Source of the DNA: Edwardsiella anguillarum
GTDB taxonomy: Bacteria; Pseudomonadota; Gammaproteobacteria; Enterobacterales; Enterobacteriaceae
NCBI RefSeq assembly: GCF_008801815.1
Contig: NZ_VZOX01000003.1
DNA length: 64,000 nucleotides
Direction: 5' to 3' (one strand)
Below the pieces are notes generated by a model, which saw nothing but the letters and a program-made list of their open reading frames with translations, did not search any database and was not told where the DNA came from. The translations under genes and the position numbers were made by a program. Positions 53,321 through 62,782 of the stretch are shown piece by piece. Position 1 is the first letter of the stretch, and each line of letters begins with the position of its first letter.

Positions 53321-55129
53321 ATGAGACGACTTCTCACCACATTAATGATCCTGCTGGTGGTGGTGACGGCGGGCATCAGCGCGCTGCTGCTGTTGATCAA
53401 TCCCAATGACTTTCGGGCCTATATGATCAAGCAGGTACAGCAGCGTACCGGCTACGCGCTGACGCTGGACGGCGATCTGCGCTGGCGCGTCTGGCCGCAG
53501 CTGAGCATCCTCTCCGATCGTATGTCGCTGCGCGCAGACGGGGCCGCCCAGCCGGTGATCGCGGCTGACAACATGCGTCTCGACGTGCGTCTGTGGCCGC
53601 TGCTCTCGCATCAGCTGGAGGTGCGCCGGGTGATGCTGAAGGGGGCGGTGATCCGCCTAACGCCGGACAGCGAGCCGGCGCCGCTGCCGAATGCGCCCCG
53701 TTCGCCGGCGGTGCGCAGCGAACCCATCAGCGATATGGCATGGCGTTTGAACATTCATCAGGTGAAGGTCGAGGATAGCCTGGTGATCTGGCAGGCGCCC
53801 GACGGAGAGCCGATCAACCTGCGCGATATTGAGCTGAATATCCAGCAGGATGAGACCCGTCATGCCAGCGTCGACTTTTCCAGCCGTATCAACCGCGATC
53901 AGCGCGATCTGCAGCTTAGCCTGCAGGCGGACGTCGATCTGAGCCGCTATCCCCAGCAGTATCGGGCACGGATTGACCATCTGGAGTACCGCTACAGCGG
54001 CGCAGGACTACCGTCGGCGGGGATTGCCGGGCAGGGCAGCATGATCCTGGGCTACAGCGCATCGCCGGCCGCCGTTACCCTGAGCGATCTGAGGCTGAGC
54101 GCTAATGACAGCCAGCTGCGCGGCGAAATCCAGGGGACGCTGGCCGCCATCCCCGAGTACCGGGTAACGCTGCAGGCGGATAACCTGGACTGGGACAGCC
54201 TAAGCGGCTGGCAGGCGCAAAGCGCGGATACCGCCCACGCCGATGCCGGCAATACGCCGCCGCCGCCGCCGGTGGTGTCGCAGGTGGCGCCGCCGGAGAG
54301 CAGCGACGAGATGGCATTTCTGCGTGATTTTAGCGCCTGGCTGAATATCCAGGCTATGCATGCGACCTACCACGGCATGGCCATAGAGGCGTTTTCCCTG
54401 CAGGCCAACAACCGTCAGGGGATGGGAACGCTGGAGAGCCTGAGCGGTCGCCTGGGAGCGGGGGACTTCGCCATCAGCGGCACGCTGCAAAGCCGGCCGA
54501 ACCAGGCGGTACAGGTTACGCTTGACCCCCGGCTGCGTCAGCTGAGCCTGGAGCCGCTGCTCAAGTCGCTGGCGCTGCCGCCGTTTATCGACGGCTCACT
54601 GTCGCTCAGCGGTCATCTGCAGGGCGAGGGGCTTTCCATTTCCAGCCTGCAGCGGCGCTGGCAGGGCTCTCTCTCCTTGGCGATAGATAATGCCCGGCTG
54701 GAGGGAATGAACATCGCCCAGATGATCCAGCAGGCCGTGGTGCGCGATCGGCGCGATGTACAGGCTGGGGAGAGCGTGGACACCTTTACCACCTTCCAGA
54801 GCCTGAAGGCGGAGGCGGCGCTGCGCAGCGGTCTTCTCACCCTGAATACGCTGAATGGACACTCACCGCTGCTGGATCTCGGTGGTAGCGGCAGCGTCGA
54901 TCTGGCGGCCCAACGCTGTGATATTAATCTGGGCGTCCGGGTATTGCAGGGCTGGCGCGGTCACGGCACCCTGATCGATACGCTGCAGAAGACTTCCATT
55001 CCACTGCATATCTACGGCGACTGGCAGCAGCTTAACTATCAGATGGATGTCGATAAGGCGCTGCGCGGCTCGCTGGAGCAGCAGGCGCGCGATGCGCTTA
55101 AGCAGTGGCTGCAGAAGCGCCACGAATAG
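53321..55129 (+). CDS. asmA: AsmA, envelope-assembly protein
   Basis: AsmA is anchored in the inner membrane and extends into the periplasm. It affects outer-membrane protein assembly and is related to bridge-like lipid transporters. The 602-residue product has an N-terminal membrane helix (residues 5-25), then the AsmA domain (YMIKQVQQRTGYALTLDGDL, ADNMRLDVRLWPLL) and the C-terminal conserved region (GSLSLSGHLQGEGLS, LRSGLLTLNTLNGHSPLLDLGGSG). A Pro-rich segment lies near residue 312. GGAGG precedes ATG 53321. It is slightly shorter than E. coli AsmA (617). Confidence 0.94.
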   Translation: MRRLLTTLMILLVVVTAGISALLLLINPNDFRAYMIKQVQQRTGYALTLDGDLRWRVWPQLSILSDRMSLRADGAAQPVIAADNMRLDVRLWPLLSHQLEVRRVMLKGAVIRLTPDSEPAPLPNAPRSPAVRSEPISDMAWRLNIHQVKVEDSLVIWQAPDGEPINLRDIELNIQQDETRHASVDFSSRINRDQRDLQLSLQADVDLSRYPQQYRARIDHLEYRYSGAGLPSAGIAGQGSMILGYSASPAAVTLSDLRLSANDSQLRGEIQGTLAAIPEYRVTLQADNLDWDSLSGWQAQSADTAHADAGNTPPPPPVVSQVAPPESSDEMAFLRDFSAWLNIQAMHATYHGMAIEAFSLQANNRQGMGTLESLSGRLGAGDFAISGTLQSRPNQAVQVTLDPRLRQLSLEPLLKSLALPPFIDGSLSLSGHLQGEGLSISSLQRRWQGSLSLAIDNARLEGMNIAQMIQQAVVRDRRDVQAGESVDTFTTFQSLKAEAALRSGLLTLNTLNGHSPLLDLGGSGSVDLAAQRCDINLGVRVLQGWRGHGTLIDTLQKTSIPLHIYGDWQQLNYQMDVDKALRGSLEQQARDALKQWLQKRHE

Positions 55130-55241
55130 CGCCGTCTCCTCGCCGCACCTCCGCATCGCCCGACGACGCGGAGGTGCGGCGGGATAAAAATATACCTGCA
55201 TCACACTCTCCCCGTACTCCACGCCGTCACATCGGGAAAAC

Positions 55242-55255
55242 TTGACAAATATCAG
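55242..55255 (+). promoter_or_regulatory. FNR-like site upstream of dcuC
   Basis: TTGACAAATATCAG matches TTGAT-N4-ATCAA at 8 of 10 positions. A weaker second copy begins at about 55313 (TTGACAATTAATAA). E. coli dcuC is induced anaerobically by FNR, which supports the call. Confidence 0.6.
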
Positions 55256-55388
55256 TAAAATAATCTTATCATTTGGGCACAGTGCGGTAGTTTTGACCGT
55301 GTTGAAAGGAATTGACAATTAATAAAGGCAGAAACAATGCCTGTCTGGGGTGTGGCTGAGCCCGCCTGTCTATTTGTTGAGGAAGAAT

Positions 55389-56747
55389 ATGCTTGAGCTA
55401 CTGATTGGGGTCGTGGTCGCCGTTGGCGTCGGGCGTTACATTATTAAAGGATATTCCCCCACCGGGGTACTGATGACCGGCGGCCTGCTGCTGCTGATCA
55501 TCAGCGCGCTGATGGGGCACGATGTCCTGCCCGCTAGCGCGAAGTCGACCGGCTGGCGCGCGACCGATATCGTTGAGTATGTAAAAGTGCTGCTGATGAG
55601 TCGCGGCGGCGACCTCGGCATGATGATCATGATGCTGTGCGGCTTTGCTGCCTATATGACCCATATCGGCGCTAACGATGTGGTGGTCAAGCTGGCCTCA
55701 CGCCCGCTGCGCTACATCAACTCGCCTTATCTCCTGATGATTGCGGCCTATTTTGTCGCCTGCCTGATGTCGCTGGCCGTTTCGTCGGCCACCGGGCTGG
55801 GGGTACTGCTAATGGCGACCCTGTTCCCGGTGATGGTCAACGTAGGGATTAGTCGGGGAGCGGCGGCGGCTATCTGCGCCTCGCCTGCGGCGATCATTCT
55901 GGCGCCGACCTCCGGCGACGTGGTGCTGGCTGCCAAGGCGTCTGAAATGCCGCTGATCGACTTTGCCTTTAAAACAACCCTGCCCATCTCCATCATCGCC
56001 ATCGTTTGCATGGCGATTGCCCACTATTTCTGGCAGCGCTACCTGGACAACAAGGAGCAGGCGCAGCACGAGATGCTGGATGTCAACGAGATCACCACCA
56101 CGGCGCCGTCGTTTTACGCCATTCTGCCCTTTACGCCGATCATCGGCGTGCTGGTGTTTGACGGCAAGTGGGGGCCGCATCTGCACATCATCAGCGTCCT
56201 GGTTATCTGCATGCTACTGGCATCGGTGACGGAGTTTCTGCGCAGCTTCGACGCCAAAAAGGTCTATAGCGGGCTGGAGGTGGCCTACCGCGGGATGGCG
56301 GATGCCTTTGCCAGCGTGGTGATGCTGTTGGTGGCGGCCGGGGTCTTTGCCCAGGGGCTGAGCACCGTCGGCTTTATCAGCAGTCTGATCGAGCTGGCGC
56401 AGTCCTTTGGTACCGGCGGCATCATCATGATGCTGGTGCTGGTGGTGATCACCATGCTGGCGGCGATGACCACCGGCTCCGGCAACGCGCCGTTTTACGC
56501 CTTTGTCGAGCTGATCCCCAAGCTGTCCGGCCAGATGGGTATCAACCCGGCCTACCTGACCATTCCGATGCTGCAGGCTTCCAACTTGGGTCGCACCCTG
56601 TCGCCGGTCTCCGGCGTGGTGGTCGCCGTCTCCGGGATGGCCAAGATCTCCCCCTTCGAGGTGGTTAAACGCACCTCTGTGCCGGTGCTGGTTGGCCTGG
56701 TGGTGGTGATCGTCGCCACCGAATTTATGGTGCCGCTGCATCGCTAA
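55389..56747 (+). CDS. dcuC: DcuC, anaerobic C4-dicarboxylate transporter
   Basis: DcuC exports succinate and exchanges C4-dicarboxylates during fermentation. From ATG 55389 (GAGGA upstream) the product has 452 residues and about twelve membrane segments. It is very close to E. coli DcuC: ATDIVEYVKVLLMSRGGDLG, CGFAAYMTHIGAND, AICASPAAIILAPTSGDVVL, TTGSGNAPFYAFVELIPKL and QASNLGRTLSPVSGVVVAVS. It is the last core gene before the O-antigen locus. FNR-like sequence lies upstream and a strong terminator downstream. Confidence 0.95.
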   Translation: MLELLIGVVVAVGVGRYIIKGYSPTGVLMTGGLLLLIISALMGHDVLPASAKSTGWRATDIVEYVKVLLMSRGGDLGMMIMMLCGFAAYMTHIGANDVVVKLASRPLRYINSPYLLMIAAYFVACLMSLAVSSATGLGVLLMATLFPVMVNVGISRGAAAAICASPAAIILAPTSGDVVLAAKASEMPLIDFAFKTTLPISIIAIVCMAIAHYFWQRYLDNKEQAQHEMLDVNEITTTAPSFYAILPFTPIIGVLVFDGKWGPHLHIISVLVICMLLASVTEFLRSFDAKKVYSGLEVAYRGMADAFASVVMLLVAAGVFAQGLSTVGFISSLIELAQSFGTGGIIMMLVLVVITMLAAMTTGSGNAPFYAFVELIPKLSGQMGINPAYLTIPMLQASNLGRTLSPVSGVVVAVSGMAKISPFEVVKRTSVPVLVGLVVVIVATEFMVPLHR

Positions 56748-56767
56748 GGACATAGCCGCAGTGAGAG

Positions 56768-56794
56768 GGCAGGCCGAGTGGCCTGCCTTTTTTT
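56768..56794 (+). terminator. Terminator of dcuC
   Basis: GGCAGGCC and GGCCTGCC pair perfectly around GAGT and are followed by seven T. Confidence 0.93.
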
Positions 56795-57170
56795 ATCTTT
56801 AGAATTCCCATATGGGGCAGGGGATAGCGCGGGGCACACATTAAGGATGTGAAGGGGGCGCGGTTAAAAACTCATTCCGATGCAATCCCGCGGTACCGCG
56901 TCGGGGTGTGCGATTGGCATCGCGGAAATAATTGTATGATAAAACATCAACCGGCCTTAAAAATAGAAATCAGATATATTTTGACTTGTTTCGATAGCCG
57001 TTACGTATAAAAATTGGTACGGCATAGCACCGTTGGTGAGGTGCCATGACAGAGAAGAGAGAGTGCATAGGTGTTGTAAATGAGTGTTTTCTTATAACTT
57101 GTTGTTTTGTAAATAATTACTACAGTAAGGTATGAGTGTAAACGCAGCAGAAGCGTCGGTACAGAGTAGT
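56795..57170. other. Promoter and leader region of the O-antigen operon
   Basis: Composition changes from GC-rich to AT-rich within this stretch. It must hold the promoter of the O-antigen operon. No gene is supported; a 92-codon minus-strand frame (57001-57279) covers the JUMPstart element and is taken as chance. Confidence 0.45.
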
Positions 57171-57209
57171 CAGTGCATTGGTAGCTGTAGAGCCAAGGGC
57201 GGTAGCGTA
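57171..57209 (+). promoter_or_regulatory. JUMPstart with ops element (RfaH recruitment)
   Basis: The 39 bases match the JUMPstart consensus at about 33 positions, including GGTAGCTG and the ops core GGCGGTAGCGT at 57198-57208. The base after the core is A where consensus has G. In enterics this element in the leader transcript pauses RNA polymerase and recruits RfaH, so that long surface-polysaccharide operons are read through. It lies 73 bp before the first gene. Confidence 0.9.
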
Positions 57210-57281
57210 GATATATGTTTATTTCTTTAGTAATTAAAATTACGTTTCCATAACAAAATATCCAATTTAAGCGATTCAATT

Positions 57282-58529
57282 ATGTCTCTTTTAAGGAAAA
57301 ATATAGTATATTTACTTATTTTACAAGGAAGTAGTTATGTAGTTCCGCTGCTCACAATACCATATCTAACAAGAACACTAGGCTTGTATGAGTTTGGCAT
57401 ATATGGGCTGGTATTGAATGTTTCACAGTATTGTGTTTTGTTCGTCGATTTTGGATTTAATTTTACATCAACAAAAAAAATAGCACAAAACCAAGGTGAC
57501 ACTAAGTATATATCTCATGTTTTTTGGACTACAATATATACAAAAGCAATGCTTTGTGGCTTGATTAGTGCTGTCATACTCTTTCTTGTTTATTTTCATT
57601 TTAATGGAATATTTAAGCCTCAGTTGGTTTATATTTTAATTATGCTTGTTGGCACTGTTATCATGCCAGTGTGGTACTTTCAAGGGATTGAAGAGTTATC
57701 CTCAGTGACGAAAGTAACCTTGTTCGCGAGATTAATTACGTTACCCTTGTTTTTTATATTCGTCCAGGGGGAAGAGGATGTCTCTGCGGCCGTTATTATT
57801 CAATCGGCAACCGGTTTTATCGGTGGGGTTATGGCATGCTTGATTATCTATAAATCAAAAAAAATAAAGCTCGTCTCTGTAAGCCTTAATGATATTATTC
57901 TAACCATAAGAGATAGCTATAGTGTTTTTGTGGCTATGATATCAATAAATCTTTATACAATAAGTAGTGGTATTATCATCGCCGCAGTTAGTACTATCGA
58001 TCAAGTGAGTATATATACTGCAGCAGATAGAATTAAAGGGGCCGTATTAGGCGTTTTCCTTATATTGGGGAATGCATTCTATCCTAGATTGAGTAATTTA
58101 TTTATTACGAGCAGACGTGATGCTTTCTTATTAGTTAAGAGGATCTTGGCTTTTCAGGGAGGGGCTGCATTATTTATTGGTGTTGTAATGGCTGTTTTTT
58201 CTGGACCACTCGCAACATTAATTTATGGTGATAAATATGAGATGGTGTCAACATTATTTGTAATATATTCGCCGATATATTTGTTGGTTTTAACGGCAAC
58301 GGTCTTTGGTAACTATATTTTGTTGCCCTGTGGGTATAAGAAAGAATATACGGTCATGCCAATTGTTTGTGTAATTATCCATTTGCCATTATGTTATTTC
58401 TTGGCTAAAACATATGGAGCAATAGGCGCCTCACTATCAGTCGTTTTTGTCGAAATTATTGCTTTGTTTCTACTCTCTTTTGTTTTGTATAAAAAGGGAT
58501 TGATGAGAGAGATAATCGGTAAAGTATGA
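57282..58529 (+). CDS. wzx: Wzx, O-antigen flippase
   Basis: Wzx moves undecaprenyl-linked O-units across the inner membrane. The 415-residue product has about twelve hydrophobic segments and the polysaccharide-transporter (MATE/MOP) pattern. It starts MSLLRKNIVYLLILQGSSYV with LLTIPYLTRTLGLYEFGIYG, then VDFGFNFTSTKKIAQNQGD and a central WYFQGIEEL. It is the first gene after the JUMPstart, is strongly AT-rich, and its stop overlaps the next start by 4 bp. Substrate cannot be predicted. Confidence 0.88.
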   Translation: MSLLRKNIVYLLILQGSSYVVPLLTIPYLTRTLGLYEFGIYGLVLNVSQYCVLFVDFGFNFTSTKKIAQNQGDTKYISHVFWTTIYTKAMLCGLISAVILFLVYFHFNGIFKPQLVYILIMLVGTVIMPVWYFQGIEELSSVTKVTLFARLITLPLFFIFVQGEEDVSAAVIIQSATGFIGGVMACLIIYKSKKIKLVSVSLNDIILTIRDSYSVFVAMISINLYTISSGIIIAAVSTIDQVSIYTAADRIKGAVLGVFLILGNAFYPRLSNLFITSRRDAFLLVKRILAFQGGAALFIGVVMAVFSGPLATLIYGDKYEMVSTLFVIYSPIYLLVLTATVFGNYILLPCGYKKEYTVMPIVCVIIHLPLCYFLAKTYGAIGASLSVVFVEIIALFLLSFVLYKKGLMREIIGKV

Positions 58530-59497
58530 AGTTACTGTCTATAATTATTCCTGTGTACAATACTAGCATGTATTTGCATGCTTGTCTCAATTCGGTATTC
58601 AAGCAATATGATGAGTCTCTTGAGGTAATTATTGTTAATGATGGCTCAACAGATAATTCTCTTGATATTATAAATGGCTATGAAGGTAAATATTCATTTA
58701 TAAATATCAATAAAGTTAATGGAGGATTATCTAGTGCAAGAAATAGTGGATTGTCAGCCGCTACCGGTAAATATATTGCATTTTTAGATTCAGACGATAT
58801 GTGGACTGATGGTATTTATGAAGTCATTAAAGGAAAACTATTAAAGCATAATCCAGATTGTTTATCGTTTCCATATATATCGGTTGATGCCGATGGTGAT
58901 CCTATTCCCGTTAAGGAGGGAATAGGAGACATATCAGCACAAGAAGATGATTTTATTTTAAATGATCCTATTAATATCTTTAAAAAATCAGACTGGTTCG
59001 CCTGGCGTTTTATTTATAAAAAAACATTATTTTCCCATATTCGCTTTGATGAAGGCCGTCGATTTGAAGATCAACTGATTATCCCAATATTAGTAGCTCG
59101 GTCAAAAAAAATAATTGATACTCAGATGCCTATAGTTAAATATAGGAAAAACAGTTCAGGGATAACCTCTAATTTAAAATTAAGTGATCTAAATGATAGC
59201 GAGTTTGGTATCCTAAGATATATTCGGATATATTATCTTGCTAAGAGTAAGAAACAATGGGCAATATTATTGTCTAACTTATATATTTCACATATATCCA
59301 AATGTGCAAGGCTATATCATGAAGATGCTATCTTGGCTAAAGAGTCTTGCTTTTATATTAACAGGATCATTCCATCGCGAGTTTTTGCTGCTGGAAAAAT
59401 AAAACCTCTCTTATATTATGCTTTCAGGAAAACTCTCTTTGCTAGATTAACTAAGGCTGTAGAAAAAGAAGTTTTCAAAACAAACAAAATCATATAA
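58526..59497 (+). CDS. GT2-family glycosyltransferase
   Basis: The 323-residue product begins with the GT-A core: MKLLSIIIPVYNTSMYLHAC, VIIVNDGSTDNSLDII, GGLSSARNSGL and the metal-binding FLDSDDMW (about 88-95). A catalytic-base-like FEDQLIIP follows at about residue 186. It probably adds one sugar to the lipid-linked O-unit at the cytoplasmic face. The start overlaps wzx by 4 bp (ATGA). Donor and linkage are unknown. Confidence 0.85.
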   Translation: MKLLSIIIPVYNTSMYLHACLNSVFKQYDESLEVIIVNDGSTDNSLDIINGYEGKYSFININKVNGGLSSARNSGLSAATGKYIAFLDSDDMWTDGIYEVIKGKLLKHNPDCLSFPYISVDADGDPIPVKEGIGDISAQEDDFILNDPINIFKKSDWFAWRFIYKKTLFSHIRFDEGRRFEDQLIIPILVARSKKIIDTQMPIVKYRKNSSGITSNLKLSDLNDSEFGILRYIRIYYLAKSKKQWAILLSNLYISHISKCARLYHEDAILAKESCFYINRIIPSRVFAAGKIKPLLYYAFRKTLFARLTKAVEKEVFKTNKII

Positions 59498-59512
59498 TGG
59501 GATAACTTGCTA

Positions 59513-60874
59513 ATGGTCAACAATGATAATAAGAGATTTGCTTTTTTTCAGCTTATTATTTATGTATTAATGATTCCAGTTTTGTTTTTTCTGTTTTTTC
59601 AACACGATGGCAGTGAGTTAAGGTTATTAGAGCTTGCTTTGCCATTATTTATTATTTGTATATTTATATCTAATTTTATCTGTAAAATATATATTAATTC
59701 AACTTATTGCTTGTTTTTGATTGCATTCTCATTATTTATCTGTGGTAGGTTCTTTATTGCCTTCATCGGCGGCGATGTCAATGTATTTAGCATGAACTTC
59801 TTTGTTAATTATACGTTAAATGATTATGACGCAGTAACGTTAACTTTATATATATTTGTTTTTTTATGCTCTATGGATTTTGGCTACAAAATAGCGTTTT
59901 TTAGTAATTTATCTTTTAAACCTGTTGCATTAGATGAACAATGGATGCGACGCTTTTGCAATGTTGCACTCTTATTAAGTCCGTTATTTCTCATCGAACT
60001 CATGTCGACAGTTCTAGATGCTATTAGAGGCGGGTATCTAGCATCTAAACTCTGGCAAGATAAGGCATACAGTCTTCCATTAAGCAGTCTAGCCCAAACT
60101 ATTTTTGCGATTGGATTTTCCTATGCGATAGTTGTTGGATATAGGAAAAAATGGTTTGTTGGAATATATATAACAACTATTATTTGCTCTACCGTTATCG
60201 GTGCTCGTGGACCATTGTTAGTTAGTCTTCTCCTTTTGATCTGGTTGATTGGACGAAATGGTGCTAAAAATTTAGGCGTGTTTAGGTTTTTAACCATTTC
60301 ATTAATCAGTGTGATTTTACTATCTGCCTTTATACAAATAATGTCATATCGAGGCAGTGGGAGTTTTTCTGATTTTTCATTAGTGAAGTTTTTATCTACC
60401 TTCCTTTTTAATCAGGGGGTATCACTAATGGTATTTGATCTATCAACTAAGGTTAGTAATTACCCTATATTAAGCTATTTTCAGACGATTTTCCCTGGTG
60501 CTAGTGCTATAGCCTCTATCTTTATACCAGTTGAATATTATATGACTGGTTTTCAACACTATATGGCTAAGACGCTAGATGAAAGTCTGTTTGCTAGAGG
60601 GTTTGGATTAGATTGGACATTGATGAGTGATTTCTATGTTTTTGGTGGTAGAAATATTTTAGGTTTTTCATTCTTGGCCTTTAGCTTTGGGCTTTTGCTC
60701 TCTACTTTGCAAAATGCTTCTAAGAATCTATTTTGGCTTGTTTTATTGACTGCGATCTTTACGCGCCTAGTATTTTTACCAAGATCCTCATTGGTTATAA
60801 TATCGCCGTTCTGTTTTTATTTTTTGTTTTTTGTTTTTTTAATGCCAAAGATTAAGATTGGCATTAAAAAATAA
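59513..60874 (+). CDS. wzy: Wzy, O-antigen polymerase
   Basis: From ATG 59513 (GGGATA upstream) the product has 453 residues and about eleven to twelve hydrophobic segments. A longer hydrophilic loop at about residues 255-385 contains RGSGSFSDFS and the region up to RGFGLDWTLMSDFYVFGG, the usual place of the large periplasmic Wzy loop. Sequence conservation in this family is low, so the call rests on topology, the IGARGPLLVSLLLLIWL-type segment and location between wzx and transferases. It would join O-units, with length set by Wzz at 38-39 kb. Confidence 0.82.
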   Translation: MVNNDNKRFAFFQLIIYVLMIPVLFFLFFQHDGSELRLLELALPLFIICIFISNFICKIYINSTYCLFLIAFSLFICGRFFIAFIGGDVNVFSMNFFVNYTLNDYDAVTLTLYIFVFLCSMDFGYKIAFFSNLSFKPVALDEQWMRRFCNVALLLSPLFLIELMSTVLDAIRGGYLASKLWQDKAYSLPLSSLAQTIFAIGFSYAIVVGYRKKWFVGIYITTIICSTVIGARGPLLVSLLLLIWLIGRNGAKNLGVFRFLTISLISVILLSAFIQIMSYRGSGSFSDFSLVKFLSTFLFNQGVSLMVFDLSTKVSNYPILSYFQTIFPGASAIASIFIPVEYYMTGFQHYMAKTLDESLFARGFGLDWTLMSDFYVFGGRNILGFSFLAFSFGLLLSTLQNASKNLFWLVLLTAIFTRLVFLPRSSLVIISPFCFYFLFFVFLMPKIKIGIKK

Positions 60875-60878
60875 TCAG

Positions 60879-61703
60879 ATGGAACTTTCTACTCTTATGT
60901 TTACAGTATTCACGCCAACGTTTAATCGAGCAAAAACCCTGCATCGTTGCTATGAAAGCATTCTTCATCAAGGATATGATGATATAGAATGGATTATTAT
61001 TGATGATGGTTCAACTGATAATACAAAAGATATTGTGAATAATTTTATTAAGGATGGAAAAATTCACATTAACTATATTTATCAAAATAACGCTGGAAAG
61101 CAGTCAGCATGGAATAGAGCAATAAAAGAGGCGCGAGGGGAGTTTTTTATCGGTTTGGATTCTGATGATGAGTTAGTATCTTCTGCACTGTTCAAATTAA
61201 AACCATATGTTAAATTGCTAGATGAAAGAAAAGATTTAATAGGACTGCGTTGTTTGGCTATTAGAAAGTCAACAGGTAAGCCTGATAGTTTATTTCAGGT
61301 TGGCGGCGGTGGCATTGCCAGCTGGTATGATGAATTTGCCAGTGCTATTTTTGGTGAAAGGATTGATGTATTTAAAACAAAAATTATTTCGGAATTTCCA
61401 TATCCAGTTGTTGATGGAGTAAAATTTATTCCAGAAATTTGGTTCTACTCGATTGTGTCAAAAAAATATAAATTCATATATTTAGATGAGCCTTTGAGTA
61501 TTTTTCATGATCAGGAGGTGGTAGGACGCCTTAGCAAAAGTTCTTTTTCTATGAATGCTCGAGGCCATTTGATTTCAAGATCTGCGATGCTAAAAAATAT
61601 CCCTATAAGATGCTTTATGAAAAACCCAATAGGTTTTATAAAAACTGTTATTCGGTATTTTCAGGCTGTTTTATACTGTATCTTAAAGAGATATAAAATA
61701 TGA
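60879..61703 (+). CDS. GT2-family glycosyltransferase
   Basis: From ATG 60879 the product has 274 residues. It has MFTVFTPTFNRAKTLHRCYES, EWIIIDDGSTDNTKDIV, NNAGKQSAWNRAIKEARGEFFIGLDSDDEL with the DSDD metal site, and FIPEIWFYSIV in the acceptor half. The type resembles transferases in other O-antigen loci that carry the NAGKQSAWN pattern. It starts 4 bp after wzy and overlaps the next gene by 4 bp. Sugar specificity is unknown. Confidence 0.85.
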   Translation: MELSTLMFTVFTPTFNRAKTLHRCYESILHQGYDDIEWIIIDDGSTDNTKDIVNNFIKDGKIHINYIYQNNAGKQSAWNRAIKEARGEFFIGLDSDDELVSSALFKLKPYVKLLDERKDLIGLRCLAIRKSTGKPDSLFQVGGGGIASWYDEFASAIFGERIDVFKTKIISEFPYPVVDGVKFIPEIWFYSIVSKKYKFIYLDEPLSIFHDQEVVGRLSKSSFSMNARGHLISRSAMLKNIPIRCFMKNPIGFIKTVIRYFQAVLYCILKRYKI

Positions 61704-62782
61704 GAAGCATATGCTTTTTTGTTGGGGATATTAGTCGGTCAGGTGGCACTGAACGGGTGACTAGCGTCCTGGCTAATTTTTTGGCAGGAAATGGGTACCA
61801 GGTATCTATCCTTAGTTTACAGTGTGGTCAGAAGAGTTTTTTTCCTTTAAATAGTAATGTATCTGTTTGTAATATATTCGATGAAGTTGCTCGAGGAATT
61901 ACTCGCTTGCCTTCGGTTGTCTTATTTTTGCGCTCTTTTGTAAAGAAAAAAAACATAGATATATTTATTAATGTTGAATCTATGCTCTCTATTTATTCTA
62001 TTCCTGCTTTTATTAATTTACGTATTAGAAATATTTGCTGGGAACATTTTAATTATAAAATTGATCTTGGGAAGAAGGTTAGACGAGTTGCTAGAGTATT
62101 AGCCGCCTGTTTTGCAGATGATATAATAACATTGACGGAGAGAGATAAAAAATTCTGGCTTGATAAATGTTTCTGCAAAGCAAAAGTGAACAGAATTTAT
62201 AACCCAGTCCCCTTCAGTCTCACAAGCAATATTGACATAAGAAAAAAGAAAATCATGTTGGCCGTCGGTCGGCTAACTTATCAAAAAGGTTTCGATTTAC
62301 TACTCAAGTCTTGGTCTATATTCTGTTTGAAACGACAAGATTGGGTGTTACGTATTGTCGGTAGCGGTGAGGATGAGGAAGAATTAAAAAAGCTATGTGA
62401 TTCCTTAGGGATCTCTAATTTTGTCGAGTTTTATTCAAACACAAATAATGTTATTGAGCATTATTCAGTTAGCGCATTTTATGTAATGACTTCTAGATTT
62501 GAAGGTTTCCCTATGGTCTTGCTAGAGGCGCAAGAAACTGGCTTGCCAATTATTGCATTTGACTGCGATACAGGGCCTAGTGAAATTGTTATTGAAAATA
62601 AGAACGGCTGGTTAATAGACAATAATGATATTTTAGGGTTTGCCGATAAAGTTGAATATGCTGCAATTGTCTATGATGACGAGAAAATATATAATGAAAT
62701 GGTGACTTGCTCCATTAATAATGCAAGGAAGTATCATTTGGATAATATTGGTAGACAATGGATGAGATTGTTAAATGATTGA
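61700..62782 (+). CDS. GT4-family glycosyltransferase
   Basis: The 360-residue product has the GT-B fold of family 4. The N-terminal FVGDISRSGGTERVTSVLAN is typical of acceptor-side loops. The C-terminal half has LAVGRLTYQKGFDLLLKSW, VGSGEDEEELKKL, and the donor-site EX7E motif in SRFEGFPMVLLEAQETGLPI. It overlaps its neighbours by 4 bp upstream (ATGA) and 8 bp downstream, so it is part of one operon. The SGGTERV start recurs in several alpha-HexNAc/Gal transferases, but I cannot assign a sugar. Confidence 0.86.
   Translation: MRSICFFVGDISRSGGTERVTSVLANFLAGNGYQVSILSLQCGQKSFFPLNSNVSVCNIFDEVARGITRLPSVVLFLRSFVKKKNIDIFINVESMLSIYSIPAFINLRIRNICWEHFNYKIDLGKKVRRVARVLAACFADDIITLTERDKKFWLDKCFCKAKVNRIYNPVPFSLTSNIDIRKKKIMLAVGRLTYQKGFDLLLKSWSIFCLKRQDWVLRIVGSGEDEEELKKLCDSLGISNFVEFYSNTNNVIEHYSVSAFYVMTSRFEGFPMVLLEAQETGLPIIAFDCDTGPSEIVIENKNGWLIDNNDILGFADKVEYAAIVYDDEKIYNEMVTCSINNARKYHLDNIGRQWMRLLND

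Noticed and set aside
57001..57279. 92-codon minus-strand frame before wzx
   Set aside because: It covers the JUMPstart element and leader in AT-rich DNA and has no family features.
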